Source of the DNA: Mytilinidion resinicola
Taxonomy: Eukaryota; Ascomycota; Dothideomycetes; Mytilinidiales; Mytilinidiaceae
Assembly: GCF_010093595.1 (NCBI RefSeq)
Contig: NW_022985453.1
Coordinates: 1,016,897 to 1,080,896 of the forward strand
Length of the DNA stretch: 64,000 nucleotides
Direction of reading: 5' to 3'
The notes under the pieces are model-generated. The model ran no database searches and was not told the origin of the DNA. It saw only the letters and a list, made by a program, of their open reading frames with translations. Within the stretch, counting starts at the first letter, position 1. Each line of letters begins with the position of its first letter. The translations under genes and the position numbers were made by a program. Positions 33,901 through 47,000 of the stretch are shown in pieces.

Positions 33901-34968
33901 TGCACTATCTTCTCTATTATTTTATTAGTAAAGAATAGCTTAAAAATGGCTATAGGATTATGCCGATTAAGACTAGAGGGTATAGAGGCTCTCCCTGGAG
34001 CATGCCAACTGTTAATACGGAGCGGAGAGAACTCGGGCAGCGGCGCCGGCTTTAGGGGGGTGTTTTTGCTTGTTTTGTACGAGAATCCTTCCTTTTAACA
34101 TAGTTAATGTTATTTAATGTTCTGGGCATAATTGGGCATCAATTGCTGTCTTTTTAGGTGGGTTCTGGTTGATTATTATGCCTGACAATGTTTGTTTGTA
34201 TATCTGAGAATGATGTTCGCTTGGCGTTGGACCGTGCGTTGCGCTTCGACGGGTTAAGGGATAGGTTACTGGTGGAAATCTAAAGATAGTTTTTAATTAC
34301 ACTGTTAGAGCCCTTAAGCTAAGAGGTAACTATATTATTAAAATAAGGAAGAAGCTAAGTATAATACTCGGCAATCTCTATCTGGTTCCTCGATGCCCTT
34401 GCCCGAGTCGAGGCGCTTCAAGCAGTGGACGTATTTGTCATTAACGATGCCGAAAATGTCGAATTTACGAGGGTGAACAGCCGGTTTAGGTATATAGGCT
34501 CGAACAGAGGTCTTGTTGTTGTTGCAGCTATTGTGGCGAGGAGAAATGGGTCGACGTTGGGATCTTCCCAGGTTGGAAACAATGCAGAGAAGGTCACGTG
34601 CAGACGTGTCGAATGATTGGCCGATCTTACAACGCGTCTAGAATACGCAGGTACTTCAAACCATGGATCGGCCGCCGCGTCAACTCCACTTCACCACCTC
34701 ATCAAACATACGTGTCCGGCCACACTTCTTGTACAGCCTATATCCACAGTTGGCAAACCTTCGACTGAGGTCTCGCGCTTCCTAGAATATCCAGCTCCAG
34801 AGGTGAGCACTTTACGCGCTCCCCCGCATCAGCCTGACGAGCTTCCTTCTCCCCTACGTACTCACAACCCTTTGTTTACTCAGACTTAACGTGACAAAAC
34901 CTCCATCCGGGTGCTCGAGGCCCTCTACAGTCGACAACGCGAAATAATTCCACGAGGGAGACGCGACC
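30994..34968. other. Gene-poor region with possible gene remnants
   Basis: No gene can be supported in nearly 4 kb. Possible fragments: an open stretch 31968-32219 with codon use like a gene (LFIAPDLDVKKAPAERVEIF), whose upstream frame closes at TAG 31965; a segment near 32990-33085 (FFLKIEEWWDTGLEARKRK) followed by a GTGAGT donor; and a 92-codon frame at 33230-33508. None could be joined into a plausible protein. 33870-34370 is AT-rich with TA/TAG-rich words, like RIP-altered transposon debris elsewhere in the window. The last ~350 bp should hold the promoter of the BTB gene. Confidence 0.4.
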
Positions 34969-37207
34969 ATGTCATTACCTTCCGACGGTCCCACGTTAGG
35001 CAAGCCCTACAACCCCACCGCGGAAGGCGACCAGTTCCTAGCATTCCTAAATCTGGGCAAGAAGACCGAGCAGAAGACAGCAGAGGATAAAGGCTCTGGG
35101 TCGGAGATGGAGAAACAGAAGTTGGAAGCGGGGGCCAGCTTTAGCAACCACGTAGGCGCAAACAGCCTTACTAGTCGTAGAGCTAGAGTCCGGTTGCCCC
35201 AAAAGGACGGTTTCCTAGAGAAGCGTAAGCGCGAAGATGTACCTGAGCCGACAGAATGCGGGGATGATGAGAAGATGGATGGCAGCTATGAGGCTACGCC
35301 TTATTATGATTTGTCCATGTGGGATTTTGAGTTTGCGGGACGGAAACACTACCTCGGCATGATGAGAGACACGAAGAACGAGACGGCTAAGAAGACGGAG
35401 ATCCCATCTTCTTGTAGCTTCGATCCCATACCTCCTGCCCCATGGCTTGAAGAGCTGGGTCATACTGAAAAGAACGACATCGTGGGAGCCAAAATCGATG
35501 CTCCGCCAATATCCCACGGCATGCCTCTGAACAAGGAGACGAATGCCTGCGTGGACAGCGAGCTCTCTGTCCAGGATCACCAAGACAACGACACCACACC
35601 GGACGCCGTTGCATCATCTTCACAGGAGGACGTAGAGCAGGGCGAGCAAACCCACGACCATTCCTCCAATCACTCTCAGCCCTCATCGATCGACGAGTCA
35701 CCTCTCACACCGGAAGAAGAACTTATTATCATCGATCCAGAAGGAGATCTTCGCATCACCATTGGGACAACTGGAAACGAGATCACTGCGCTCTGTTCCT
35801 CTCCATGCGTTCGTCGCGCTAGTCCAAAGTGGAAGGCTCTCATCGACGCGTCTCCAAATGAGATTCACCTCGAAGAGGACATTGGCATGGTATTGGATCT
35901 CCTGCGCATTGCGCACGCTCAATTTGGTGGACTGCCTGATCACACTGTCTTCAACGAGCTCTTGGTTTTTGCCCACATCTGTCACATTTACGAAGTCACC
36001 GAGCTTGTGAGGCCTTGGATGCATAATTGGGTGGATCCTTGGATGAAGAAAGGTCTTGATTCAGGGTTCGAGGGTTGTATCTTCATCGCCTGGATATTTG
36101 GGTACGAGGAGACTTTTGAGGCACTCACGCACCGTCTTGCTTCTACGGCTACCAAATCGAAGGTTCGTATTCCGGATATCGTTCTTGAGGTCTTCGATCT
36201 AGAACTGCGTACTATCATTGTTGGTAAGTGGATTGGTTTACCTGGTGATTGGCGACATCATTTCATATGCACTGTTATTAATAACGGACACTAACTCCTT
36301 CCGTACAGATAACATTCTACGCATCCGCAACCTAGTCATACCTGACTTGATCTCAATTTGCAATTCTCAGGTAACCCAGCTGGCCGACGTGAGGAGCCGC
36401 AAATCCTGCTTGGTATCCGATAAGTGCCTAACGGAGGAGGAGTACCACTCAGAGCTGTGTGACTGCATTGCTCTCGGATCACTCCAGCGCAGTCTCAACT
36501 CGATTGGAATCTGGCCTCCATACCCTTGCCCGGATACTTCCAGTTTCACTATTCAGAGCCTGCAGGCCCAGCTCGATGACTTTTCTGTCCTCTCCTATCC
36601 TGACCATGAAGAGTACCACAAGTTCTGCTACGCGAATGAGGATTTCCACCATGCTCTGCGCGTCGAGCGCAAACAGGTATCGGCACTGCAAGTCGCTCAC
36701 AAGGAGCACTTCGAATCGTTCAGCCCTATGGTTGATCCTAGTGGCTGGAAGAACAAGGCTGTCGAAAAACTGGGGCTCTTGGAGCGTGAGTCCCGCACTC
36801 ACGAATCGGACAGCGAGTCGGACGAGGCTTTCCATGATCCTGAGCTCAAGCCGGAGGATGACGACCCAGAGAACGGTGCGGATGAGGGGAGCTTCATAGA
36901 CCCAGAGACCGAGGAGGAGTATGATGAAGATGAGGATGAGGACTATGAGGAGTCTGACGAGGACTCTGACTCCGAGCCCGATGAGGAATACTTGGATTCT
37001 GGGGAGGAGAGCGACTACACTTCCGATGTTGAGGAAGAGGAGTCCGTGGAAGAGCGGTTCAAGGCCTGGATGCCTTATGTCCCAAAAAACGAGTCAGTCG
37101 AAGAGCAGTCTAAGACATCGAGGTCTAGATCCGAAGTGCTAGGATCCGTGGAGGAAGACAGCACTGTCGGGTCTTCTCCTCTGTCAGAGTCTACATCGTA
37201 CTTCTGA
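34969..37207 (+). CDS. BTB/POZ domain protein with acidic C-terminus
   Basis: Exons 34969-36223 and 36309-37207, joined by an 85-bp intron (GTAAGT..CACTAAC..CAG), give 717 aa. The first 240 residues are hydrophilic and probably disordered. A BTB/POZ domain lies at about 250-355: EGDLRITIGTTGNEITALCSSPCVRRASPKWKALI matches the usual GDL..VG...V.S..L.RASPVW start, followed by HLEEDIGMVLDLLRIAHAQF, LLVFAHICHIYEV and LVRPWM. A helical region with spaced cysteines follows, then an extreme Asp/Glu tract (about 600-680, encoded near 36860-37060). BTB domains dimerise or recruit Cullin-3; in filamentous fungi this subtype is expanded and uncharacterised. The start follows an A/C-rich leader and has a GACCATG context. 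No catalytic motif is present. Confidence 0.85.
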
Positions 37208-37878
37208 TCGATCGCGAGATTGCTAAGCTTTCTGTAGGTTGGTCTAACAAACCGAGACTGTTGTGTTCTTGGGTTATGGTACAAAGTAAATTATGGGCTT
37301 CAGACTTTGTGGTACATAGGGCGCCGAGACAACGGAATGGGAGTACCGTTGGGCGGCGATGTTCACTTTTATGGATAGGTCAGAGGCGTCTTGGACGGTA
37401 TACCATGCTTTCTGTTCATTCTCCGTGTTCCTTCGGGATTGTATGTGGGAAGCAACACTTGTGCCAGAGCCTACTTCGTGCGGACTTGCTCGGTAGTCTC
37501 TTGAATCCAAATCAAACATGGAAATAACTCTAAACATGCTTCTTTGCTTCTGGCGTCTATTCTCCATCATGAACGCGATCACTTTCAGCAATTCTATTCC
37601 CTTGTGCAGAGTGTGCTTGTGATCTCTTCGATTCCTTGCCGCGGGCAGCTCTTCGGTCTTCGCGGGTGAATTTTCCGGATATTACTCTATTGGGCAAGCC
37701 TTGGCATGGCGAGGAAAAGTGTTGAACACAGAGTGCGAAGACTTTTGCAAATTTTGTCAGTGCGCTCATCTTGGTAAGCCCCGGGTTCGGCGCACGGCCA
37801 GCTTCAGAGCATCATAGCTGCAGAGCATCGCAGCTGCGCAACGAACTGTCGCAGCAACATCCCCACACCGACGACAAC
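37208..37878. other. Intergenic region / promoter
   Basis: Spacer between the BTB gene and the small charged-protein gene. A minus-strand frame of 70 codons (37769-37557, starting MSALTKFAKVFALC) opens divergently 110 bp from the next gene and could be a first exon, but I found no convincing continuation. I leave it uncalled. Confidence 0.35.
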
Positions 37879-38584
37879 ATGCAGTCTCCAGAGAACCAGA
37901 TCCAGGCGACCCTCATCAACTGTGCTCGGAGCTACGAAGTGGAAGACGTGGACTTTAGGTTCGCTCCATTTCAAGAATATGAGCCACTCCCAATCACCGG
38001 TACACCAGTTGAAGAGGGACATGGCGAAAATACTAGCGATCCCTCTGTCCACCAAACCGTCATGGAAATAGAGGGCTCTGGCTCTTTAGAACAGCCTAGC
38101 GAGAATATGGCTCTGATCAATGTCTCCGAAAAGAACAGAGAAGAAACCGGCAACGCAGAGGAATCCCCTCTTCTCAGCAATAATCGCAAACGTGGCCGTG
38201 CCATGTCAGAACCCATCAACAGCGGTGCTGAGGCGCCTCGTCCAACCTTGCGTAGGAGACTGGATTCCCACGCCAACCCGTTGCGGATCCCCGAATTCAG
38301 CGCCGTCCGCAGGACAGCCTTGAAGCGCGACCTGTCCAAACGCAAAGACCTTGAATGGGCTAAGAAGGAGGTTCGCACCAACTTGAAGCGTATCCAGGCC
38401 GAGAAAGTCATTCGCGAGGCCGAGAAAGAGATTCGCGAGGCGAAAAAAGGTCACCCTTGAAGAGGCCGTCAAGGTAGCCGAAGCGGAGAAAGCCATCCGG
38501 GAGCTGGCGTTGGACGAGATCGACCAGGAACAGATTCTGGCCGATTACGATGAGAGAGAGGACCGTGGAATGGTGCTGGAGTGA
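37879..38584 (+). CDS. Small charged protein with homopolymer frameshift
   Basis: From ATG 37879 (MQSPENQ) the frame is open to a run of six A at about 38443-38448, where it runs out after 'KKGHP'. In the next frame the same style of sequence continues without a gap (VTLEEAVKVAEAEKAIRELALDEIDQEQ..) to a TGA at 38582. One extra A would explain this, so it is either a sequencing/assembly error or a very recent inactivation. The restored length is about 234 aa. The N-terminal half is acidic; the C-terminal half is a highly charged helix (KKEVRTNLKRIQAEKVIREAEKEIREAKK), probably a coiled coil. An upstream in-frame ATG at 37771 exists but its leader looks like 5' UTR. No family recognised. Confidence 0.55.
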
Positions 38585-40666
38585 GAGACTTCAGATGGGG
38601 ACAGCTGAGGTGCGGCTTCATGAAGGTTCTCCAACAGTTTTCCTTTTGTTCCTTGACAGCATGATAGATCATCATGGACGGCGTATGGGTGAGTAAAACT
38701 GGTGTTTGGCCGAGAGTGGTGATTCTAGCCGTATTCTAGCATCCATGCTTGAGAAAGCGAGTGAGCGATTATGGAAGGATTAAGATAATGGATACAGAGT
38801 TGGGGATTTGTTTTCTTGTGCGAAGTGTAGCAGGAGACTTCGATACCCCCCATTGTAACTATAGCGGTAAAGCAATTCAAGATGGTAAAGTCTTGGTATC
38901 AGTTGCTGAGGAGAGATGTCATGGGAATTCTTGCCGCCTACTGCTCAAACATGAGGTCGTTTATACTTACACGGCATAAAGGAAAATAGGTCGGCACATC
39001 TTTGACGCCCGAGCTCCAACATAAACATCCTCCTTACCTAACCACTTACCAGCCTATCCAGCCTCGTTCCAGGAATTAACTAACGTTGTGGAGTAGACGA
39101 AACTCTCCGCCAAGCGTTTCTAGGTCTCTAGTACGATAGCCAACAAATGACTACTTAGAAACGTGAACAATAGACTTTACGAAGTTTGAAAAGCCCTATG
39201 GACAAAGTTCGCAGTGTTCTTCAGGAGCTGTGGGCAGAGAAAGATGGTTTCGGGGAACCGAAGAGCACACTTGGAGGAATTCTTGGTGGGGAAAGGATAT
39301 GTCTGAACTGGAGAGGAGAACATGCAAGTTGGCGCTATAGGACGTCGAATACCAACAAATGCTTTACGATCGCGAAGATTGAAAAGGTTGGGGAGGTTCT
39401 GCAATCACAAGGCAGAGGGGCAACAAATTCAGAACTTACCGGATAGAAGATTGCCACTCGACTCGTTCGTCTTCTAGCGGAGTTCATTATTTCATTCTTA
39501 CGCATCTCACGATAGTTTTGCGCTCGTTGATGCCCCACAGGACTGTGTCCTAGGGTAACTGCTACTCGATGCAGTGTCACAATGCACGCGACGATATCTA
39601 AATTAAACGGGCATTGTTCTGTTCGAAAACTTCACATACTCGCTGGACCAGCTCTGATTCGACGGCGTCATCTCCACATGGCTGGCTTCCTCGCTCTTCT
39701 CTTCGGACAATTGGCAGCCAACTCATGGGTGGCATTCCGTGCGCTAGGTATCACGGATTAAAGGGCCTACCAACAGATTAGGGCTTTCGGGGACGGCAAG
39801 TTTGACGATGAGTCGTGATTCCCGAGAGGCTATCCCCGCCGTAACAGCGGTAGAAATGGTCGGTAGAGTACGTCGGGACACAGAAATAATTGGCTAGTGG
39901 GTTGGTGGGTGTGGGGGACGTGGTATGGAACGTTTGGTTGAAAGATGGAGCGAAAGGGTGGAGGACACGCCTCGTGAGCGGGGATGTCTGCAAGCTCAAA
40001 GAGGAAAGTCTTGGTGCGAACGAAAATCGTGGAGCACCGAGTGGGACCGAAACGCACTTTTTATCAGTGCGCTACCGAGCCGGGAAAGGGAAACTCTTGG
40101 CGCGAATGCAACCGGGAGTGGAGAGCGCAGAACACACATTCTTGAGATTGGAGACGGGCAGCACGTGACCCCTACAGCTGTCCTTAGCATCCGGAACTGC
40201 CCTTTATTGAATAACTACTGCACATGTTAGACACCGAGCACTGTTTCTTCCCGTCTTTTCTACAAGGGAAAGCATCAATGTGCCAGCCCAAAAGCTGCAG
40301 AGTTGATGTTGTGGGCAGAAGATATATCCATCTCCTAAACGGTAAGACTTGGCGCGAAACGTAAAGTGTCGAGCGCAGACACAGAAGCTCCCTCCTTTCT
40401 GTCCGTGCGTCGCTCGAACGCACGGGCACTTTCTGGGTAAATCCTCACTCTGCTCTCGACACTTTCCAAGTTTGCGTTCACGCCAAGACTTTCCTAATCA
40501 AGTCGGCAACCCTACCTCCCCCCTGCCGTCTTTCCATCGCGTTTCGCCTCTTTTCTTCTCTCGCTACTGCATATGCATACTATCAAAGATAGTCGTAGTA
40601 GAGAAAGGTGGGCCGAAGAAATAGTAAAGCACGCACAACGGGCGACCAGCTAATCGAGGAAACGAA
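38585..40666. other. Intergenic region left of the transposon cluster
   Basis: About 2 kb without a supported gene. Small open frames (for example 39186-39446) overlap on both strands and look like chance. The right part, 39990-40500, contains a degenerate repeat with CTTGGCGCGAA words, described separately. The 18-base word shared with 18450-18470 lies at about 40154-40171. Confidence 0.4.
40343..40492. repeat. Imperfect inverted repeat with nearby direct relatives
   Basis: The left arm (about 40343-40379, AAGACTTGGCGCGAAACGTAA..GTGTCGAGCGCAGA) is matched in inverse by about 40450-40492, with a short extra piece in the right arm. Two more partial copies of the left arm lie upstream in the same orientation, near 40003 (AAAGTCTTGGTGCGAACGAA) and 40090 (AAACTCTTGGCGCGAATGCA). 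Between the arms GTGCGTCGCTCGAACGCAC forms a second small palindrome. It may be a decayed MITE; no target duplication was found. Confidence 0.55.
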
Positions 40667-40812
40667 TAGAAGGCGCCACCGGCTCGTGCACGCGACAGGC
40701 TCGTGCACGCATCACCAAAAATCACGTACAATACACAATGAAGCTTTTCAACACAACACAACTTTCTATACAAGCCTACAAGCTCGGAGGTGAGGTAACC
40801 AAACCCGCTCTT

Positions 40813-42398
40813 TCACTCTATCACAACCTCATAGTCGTCAAGTGCCTTGGGGCGTCTCCGTGCACGTGTAGCTCGGCCCGAAGGCTCCGGTGCATCATCA
40901 TCCTCCTCATCATCTATCACCACAAAATCTCGCTTTTTTGATGCTGTAGATGTAGCTGTGAATAGCTTCCTTACTTGGCTCTCTCCTAGCAGCTGCCTCT
41001 CTGCCTGTTTTGTAGCCCTGGCTGCCTCATCAGCTTGTTCCTTTGCCTTCTTCGCATCACGTGCCATTTTCTCACGTATTTCCTTCTCTTGACGACGTTT
41101 AGATGCCTTCTGCCGCTTCTCTACCTCTTGTTCCTTTTTCTGTATAGCCTTTTAAAGCTTTGCATCCTGCTTAGCATTTAGAATTTGTTGCTTCTCCTCT
41201 TCTTCCTTCCTCCTAAGATCACGTGCTTGCTGTACCTTATTGGGGCTATACACAATTGCAAATCCATCTTCTGCACGTGCAAGAGCCTTGAAAAGAGGCT
41301 GTTGCCTCTGCCTCTTTTTCTTCTCCTCCGTAAAGCCCTTATAGAGGTTCTTATTTTATATTTCTATAAGCTTAAGCTGTGCCTCTGTCACGACGACGAT
41401 GTATCAGACATGAACGCGAGATGAACCAGCATTAGATTCAATTGATGATAGCTACGTACAGCTGTGTGATGAATCAAGAGAATTGGTGAAGAGCAGAAGC
41501 AGGGGCAGAGGCAGGTCTATGTACAGGACGGGCCGCGAGCTAGGGCCAGCAGGGCTAGGGGCAAGCTACGCCACGGCGTAGCGCGTGTAACGGGCAATAC
41601 CGTTACAGCCTCTATTTTATGCACCTAGCGTATAAATACACGGTTATTTTAGCTTAGTACCTTTTTTAGAATCCTTTCTATAGCTTAGTAGAATATTTCT
41701 GCGCTAAATTTAGGTATAGGAGCTTCTACCTTAGTATTATTATTATACCTTCTTCTAATCCGCTTTAAAACCTTTTCCGGCTTAAATAGGTGTATACTAG
41801 TCTTCTTAAAGCCTAAGGCTATATTCTCTAGTATTATTATAAGCTTTTATGCTGCCTAAAATGCCTAGAAGAAGTTTCTCTTTATAAATCTTATATAGCC
41901 CTTATTTTATAGCTAGAACTTCACCAATTTATTATTATATTATATAGCTAGAGAAGCGAAAAAAGAGACGTCTAATAGCTATAGCTAATGCGTCGAATAA
42001 GGTGGAAATATAAGCAGGAGGATTCTATTCTTAATATAGAAGTTAATAAAGCGTGATATTATATAAGATCCGTGGCTATTAATAATAAGCAGCCGCCAAT
42101 TTCTTCTTTACCTTGCCTTAGCCTTTATTTCTCTTTAGAATATAGTTATAAGCCAGGCATAGCCTATATTATATAAGGTCTATCTATTTAGTAAAGATCT
42201 AAAGAAATAGCTATATTTTTTAGGGTTAAAATCCTGTAGCCAGGTGTTTTATATATTACCTAAAACGGCTTAGTATATAAGAGTAGAAGAGAGCTTACTT
42301 CCGTCGGCGTAAATAGCTGCTAGCACTGTAATCTACTTTCTATTTCCATTCTATATAATATTAGCAAGCTTAATCTTATCCTTAGCAAAGATCCTATA
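40813..42398 (-). pseudogene. pogo transposase, catalytic and C-terminal part
   Basis: Read on the minus strand from 42398, the decayed frame shows ITVLAAIYADGSKLS, NTWLQDFNP, then RNWRLLIINSHGSY (the second catalytic Asp of the DDE triad appears changed to Asn), and later FKKTSIHLFKPEKVLKRIRRR, the usual domain end. A solo LTR interrupts after that. The last part, 41385-40813, is a Lys/Glu/Gln-rich coiled coil with a single TAA (about 41152) and an acidic end (VVIDDEEDDDAPEPSG). Stops are dense in 41613-42398 but almost absent in 40813-41385. Confidence 0.85.
41386..41607. mobile_element. Solo LTR in pogo, GCCTC duplication
   Basis: 222 bp beginning TGTCACGACG and ending CGTTACA, flanked by GCCTC at 41381-41385 and 41608-41612. 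The start is related to the LTR of the element at 52201 (both have TGTCACG, then GACGATGTATC, then GAACGCGAGAT-like sequence), but the remainder differs, so it is a relative rather than a copy. It is hardly altered by RIP. Confidence 0.8.
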
Positions 42399-42737
42399 CC
42401 ATTAAAGTAAACCTAATAGAAAAACACGATGCAGTCGTCCTAATAAGCCGTTGGAAATCGAAGCTAAAGGGAGTCCCAATAGGCTCCTTAAGGCACTTAG
42501 AGCAATCGTACGCAATTATAAAGCCCTCCGGGCAGTAGTAGTGGTGTTGCAGTAGGTTAAATCTTTCCCGCGACCCCTAACCTTAGATTGCACTCGCAAC
42601 AACAATAATAACAACACCTACAACAACAATACAACTAAAAGCCCCTTCTCGACACGTACGGAAGTGTTGTAAGCGCACTTAACGAAGTACAACAAATACA
42701 AAGCGCCCTACGGAGTTAGCCCCTTAATGCTATTAGC

Positions 42738-43770
42738 ATGGATTTCCTCCAGGCTATAGTCGCGTGCATTAACAACGCGTTCTTCGGACTTACGGATGCT
42801 AAGGAAGGACTCCACCGTATACAGAGAACTATAGACGAACGGAAGGATGCGCTATAGAAGGAACTAATAAAGGAGATGAAGGATATAAGGAAGAGTATTA
42901 GCGAGCTGAAAGCTTAAGGAAACAAGGCATACGCAGCTGCAGCAGCGAGGGCCCTGATGGTAATATAAATCGGGCAAGCTATACAAATTGGACAGGACGC
43001 AAGAATCGGACAGGATGTAATAAACAACCTCTATAAAATCAACATCTATATTAAAAACAACGCCCAGTAAGCGGCTAATGCGATATATATAAACAACTAT
43101 ATTATAAAAAAGCTATAAGCGGCGGGAGAGCCGGAAACTATAAAGATTAGCGGTATTAGGAAGCTACAAAGTGGTGATATTAAGGCAATTATCGCGGATA
43201 AGCTATTAAAAAACGCCCTTTTAAAGAAGAAGGATTAGGTTCTTATTCTAGGCTCTTCCGCTACTATACGCACGCCTACGGTGCTTATTAAAGTACACAG
43301 CGTGCCTAAGAAGATAGACCTCAACAACCTAAGTCTATAGAAGGACGTAATAGAAAATAATGCAACCTATAACCTAGGACTTATAATTAATAAGATTATA
43401 TAGAAGAATAAGGCAGCTATTACCGCAGCGCGGGCAAACCTAGTATAGCGTGTAAGCTTGGCTATTATAGGCGTATAAACAGAAGCAATAGCGAATAATA
43501 CTATTAATAATAGTATTGCTTAGGAAGGCTATATACTTAACGCCTTAAGGTATAAGGCAGGATTTACAGCTACGCAGTGCTTTAACTGCCAGGGCTACGG
43601 GCACGTTGCAAGATACTGCAAAAAGAATGTTAAATGCGCAGTATGCGCAGGCGAGCATAACATAAGAGTGTGCCCGGATAAGACTATTAAGAAATGCGCA
43701 AACTATAACAAAAACCACCTGTTATACAGTGCCGAATATACTATTCGAAAGAGGGCCTAGTAAAGGGCCT
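42738..43770 (+). pseudogene. LINE ORF1 (gag-like) with zinc knuckles
   Basis: From ATG 42738 (MDFLQAIVACINNAFFGLT) the decayed frame runs to a cysteine cluster at about 43573-43745: QCFNCQGYGHVARYC is a perfect CCHC knuckle, CAVCAGEHNIRVC a second, and a third (CANYNKNHLLYSAEY) has lost cysteines to tyrosine, the change expected from G-to-A RIP on this strand. Such proteins bind the element's RNA. Confidence 0.85.
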
Positions 43771-44079
43771 TTAATAAGAAATAGACAATACTATACTAAT
43801 ATACCGCAGAGCGCAATAAACTATATATATTCCAAGCGCAGTTATATAATAAATAATAGTATATAAGGAAGATAGCTCTAAAAAAGAGGGTGTAATATAT
43901 AGAGGAGTTCGAGATATAAGTAGAGGAGCCCTCCTTTATAAACTTTATAGTATCTATAGCTTCTACTATACCTGCACCCTTAAAAAGACCCGGACCTAGG
44001 CGGCTAAAAAAGGTGCTTACAGCGGATAAGAACCAGCCCGCTATTAATAAGGCATTTAGAATCGGAAGTAGAACGCAGC

Positions 44080-47000
44080 CCGCCTAATTTACGCGACCTA
44101 ACCGATTAGCTATACTGCCGGAAGTATTATTACAGCTAGCTATATAAACTATATACAGCGGAGGCGATTAGCTAATATTAAGCAGAGAGGTTTAAATACT
44201 ATTATTATAAAATAACCTAGCTAACTAATAGATCTATACTAAGTAAAGAACCTAGGTAGATAATAGGTAAGCTAAGAAATAATAAGAGGACACTAAGATA
44301 AGCTAATATTAGAACAACCGAATAACCTTACTATTATATAGTATAACATTTATAAGAACTTAATAACCTAGAAAAAGTTCCTTAAAAAGGCGGAGAACGC
44401 TAGCCCGCAACCTATAGTACTAGCTATATAAAAACTGTAGAAAAACCTATATAGGCAGGGGCAGGGGTATATAGTATATACAACGCATATAATAAAGTTA
44501 TACTATTTACTGCACGTAGGAGAGGAATATATAAAAGCCTGTATATATATTAATAAATAACTAGATATTAATAAGTGGTTAGTTATATACTATTTACTAG
44601 ATTTTAACACCCTTTTTTTTTATATAGAGGGAGAGAGGATCTATATTTATAATATTTATAACCTAAACCTTAACAGTATTATATAGGAACTACTTCTACT
44701 GCTAAATAATACTAAAGCAGAATATATTTTTATTAGAAATATAAACCTATACTATCCGCTATAGGAAGAAGTTTAAGTTATATAAATTAAGGAGTAAGTA
44801 GAGGAGCTCCTCCGTATTACGCGCGAAGCAGGTATAAACCTAGCCACGGAGAAAGGGCTAAAAATATAGGTAAGAGGAATATTATAGTCTATAATTAACC
44901 TTATATTTATAATAGGGTGGCTAATAGAATAAATAATTTCCTCTATAGTATAAAAGGAATAGAACTGCAACTCTAATTACCGGCCTATATATACGGAGTT
45001 TAATATCTTACTACTAAAGGCAGCCGAACCCCCGTAGTATAGGCTATAGAAGAATATAGCATAGAAAGAAGTATAAAAGAACTTAGTAATATAGCTAGAT
45101 AAGCTAGAAACTTAGAATAACTTGCAGGAGATAGAGAAAGATTTTAATATATTTGCACACCGCCTATATAAGTGTATATAAGCTATAATAGACAAAACTA
45201 TACTACTTATAAAGCTATTAAAATAAGTATTACCTGTATAGTTAATAGAGTATACTAAGAAAGTATAGGAAATAAGGCAGGCCTATAGAACCTAGCGCTT
45301 ATTAAGAATAGTAAAGGACTGGATTTTATACAGAGTATAGTATAATAGAAAGAAAAGGGCTATACGTAAAAAAAGTATAAAAGTATAGCGCCGCGCAGTA
45401 GATAAGATTATATTAGATCCGAAAGGCGTATAGAAGCTAGCTAAATAGGGTAGAACTATTAGAAAGGAACTATAGCCACCGCTTTAATTTCCCCCTTTTT
45501 TACAGCCTAATAACGTAATACTTTATATAGATAATAAAACTAAGGCCTAAATACTTATAGAACAGTTCTTCCTACCTTTTATAAAGGCAGACCTCTCTAA
45601 TATTAAAGAATACTAATACCTAGAGCTGTATAAGTCCTTATAAAATATTATAGTAGAAGATATCCTCTCCGCGCTAATAGAAATAGCCCCGGATAAAGCC
45701 CTAGGTATTATAAAGATAACTAACAGAATCCTTAAAAAATGCGAAACGCAGCTAGCACTAACGCTGGCTAGGTTTTTTACCAGGTGCGTGTATATAGGGC
45801 ACCACCTATAGCTATATAAAAAATTAATTACTATAGTGCTACGCAAGCCTTAGAAAGCGTTCTATAATATAGCAAAGTTATATAGGCTAATTACGCTGCT
45901 AGAAATAGTAGGTAAGCTGCTTAAATATATTATAGCACGAAAACTATCTAAAATAGCAGAGGAGAAAGGTATACTCCTACTAAGCTAAATAGGTATAAGG
46001 CCCGAATAATCTATATAGACAGTACTAAAACTTCTTACGGAACAAATATAAACTATATAGAAGGGCAACTTTTACCTTATTACTTTCCTTTTTAGCCTAG
46101 ATATTTTAAAGGCCTTTAATAAAGTATTTTATAAGAGAATAATATATAACCTATAGGTCCAACGTGTACTAAAATAGATAGTCTAATTTATAGAATTATT
46201 CCTATAGGACTAAACTATAAAACTCTCTATTAGAAGATATATTACTAAAACTATCCCGGTTAATACAGGCATACTATAAGGATTTTTACTCTTGCTAATC
46301 CTCTTCTTATTCTTTGTAAGCACGCTCTTGCCGGCACTATAAAAAGGCAATATAATAGCCTATAGGTTTATAGACAACACTAATATCCTTATATTTAGCA
46401 AAAGCACGGAAGAGAACTGCAGGGTAATTAAAAGTGCGCATATACGGTGTATAGAGTGGGCGAAAAAGCATAGCGTAGTATTCGCCCCGGATAAGTATTA
46501 CCTTATATACTTTATAAGGTGCTATTTAAATATAGTAAATATAAAGGCTATAGTAAACATCCGGGGCTTTATAGAGGGCCTAATTATAGAGCTCTATATG
46601 CTTAAAGTCTAGGTAGACTTTAAACTTAAATAGGGCCCGTATATATATATTATAAAGGAAAAGGCTATAGTATAAATAGGAGCCCTTATACGGCTAATAG
46701 TATTAATATAGGGCGTAAGCTTCTAAAAAGCATAGTATATATACTTAGCAGTTATTAGGCCGGTCCTTATATATAGGTGTACTACCTGGTTTCCAACGCC
46801 AGGTATAAAGGAATAAATTAGCAAAGCGAAGATTAAATAACTTAAAACGGCCTAGAACTACTGCCTTTATACTATTGCAGGGGTGTATAAGATAACAGAT
46901 ATTAAGACGCTTAAATATAAAACCTCTTACCCCCCCCTAAGGCTTAAGCTAGAGGAACTTGCGGTGGCGTACGCGGACCGCACGCGCGCGGGCCAGGCTA

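Noticed and set aside
44773..44970. Minus-strand frames in the LINE and gypsy debris
   Set aside because: They are antisense to recognised retroelement ORFs in AT-rich DNA.
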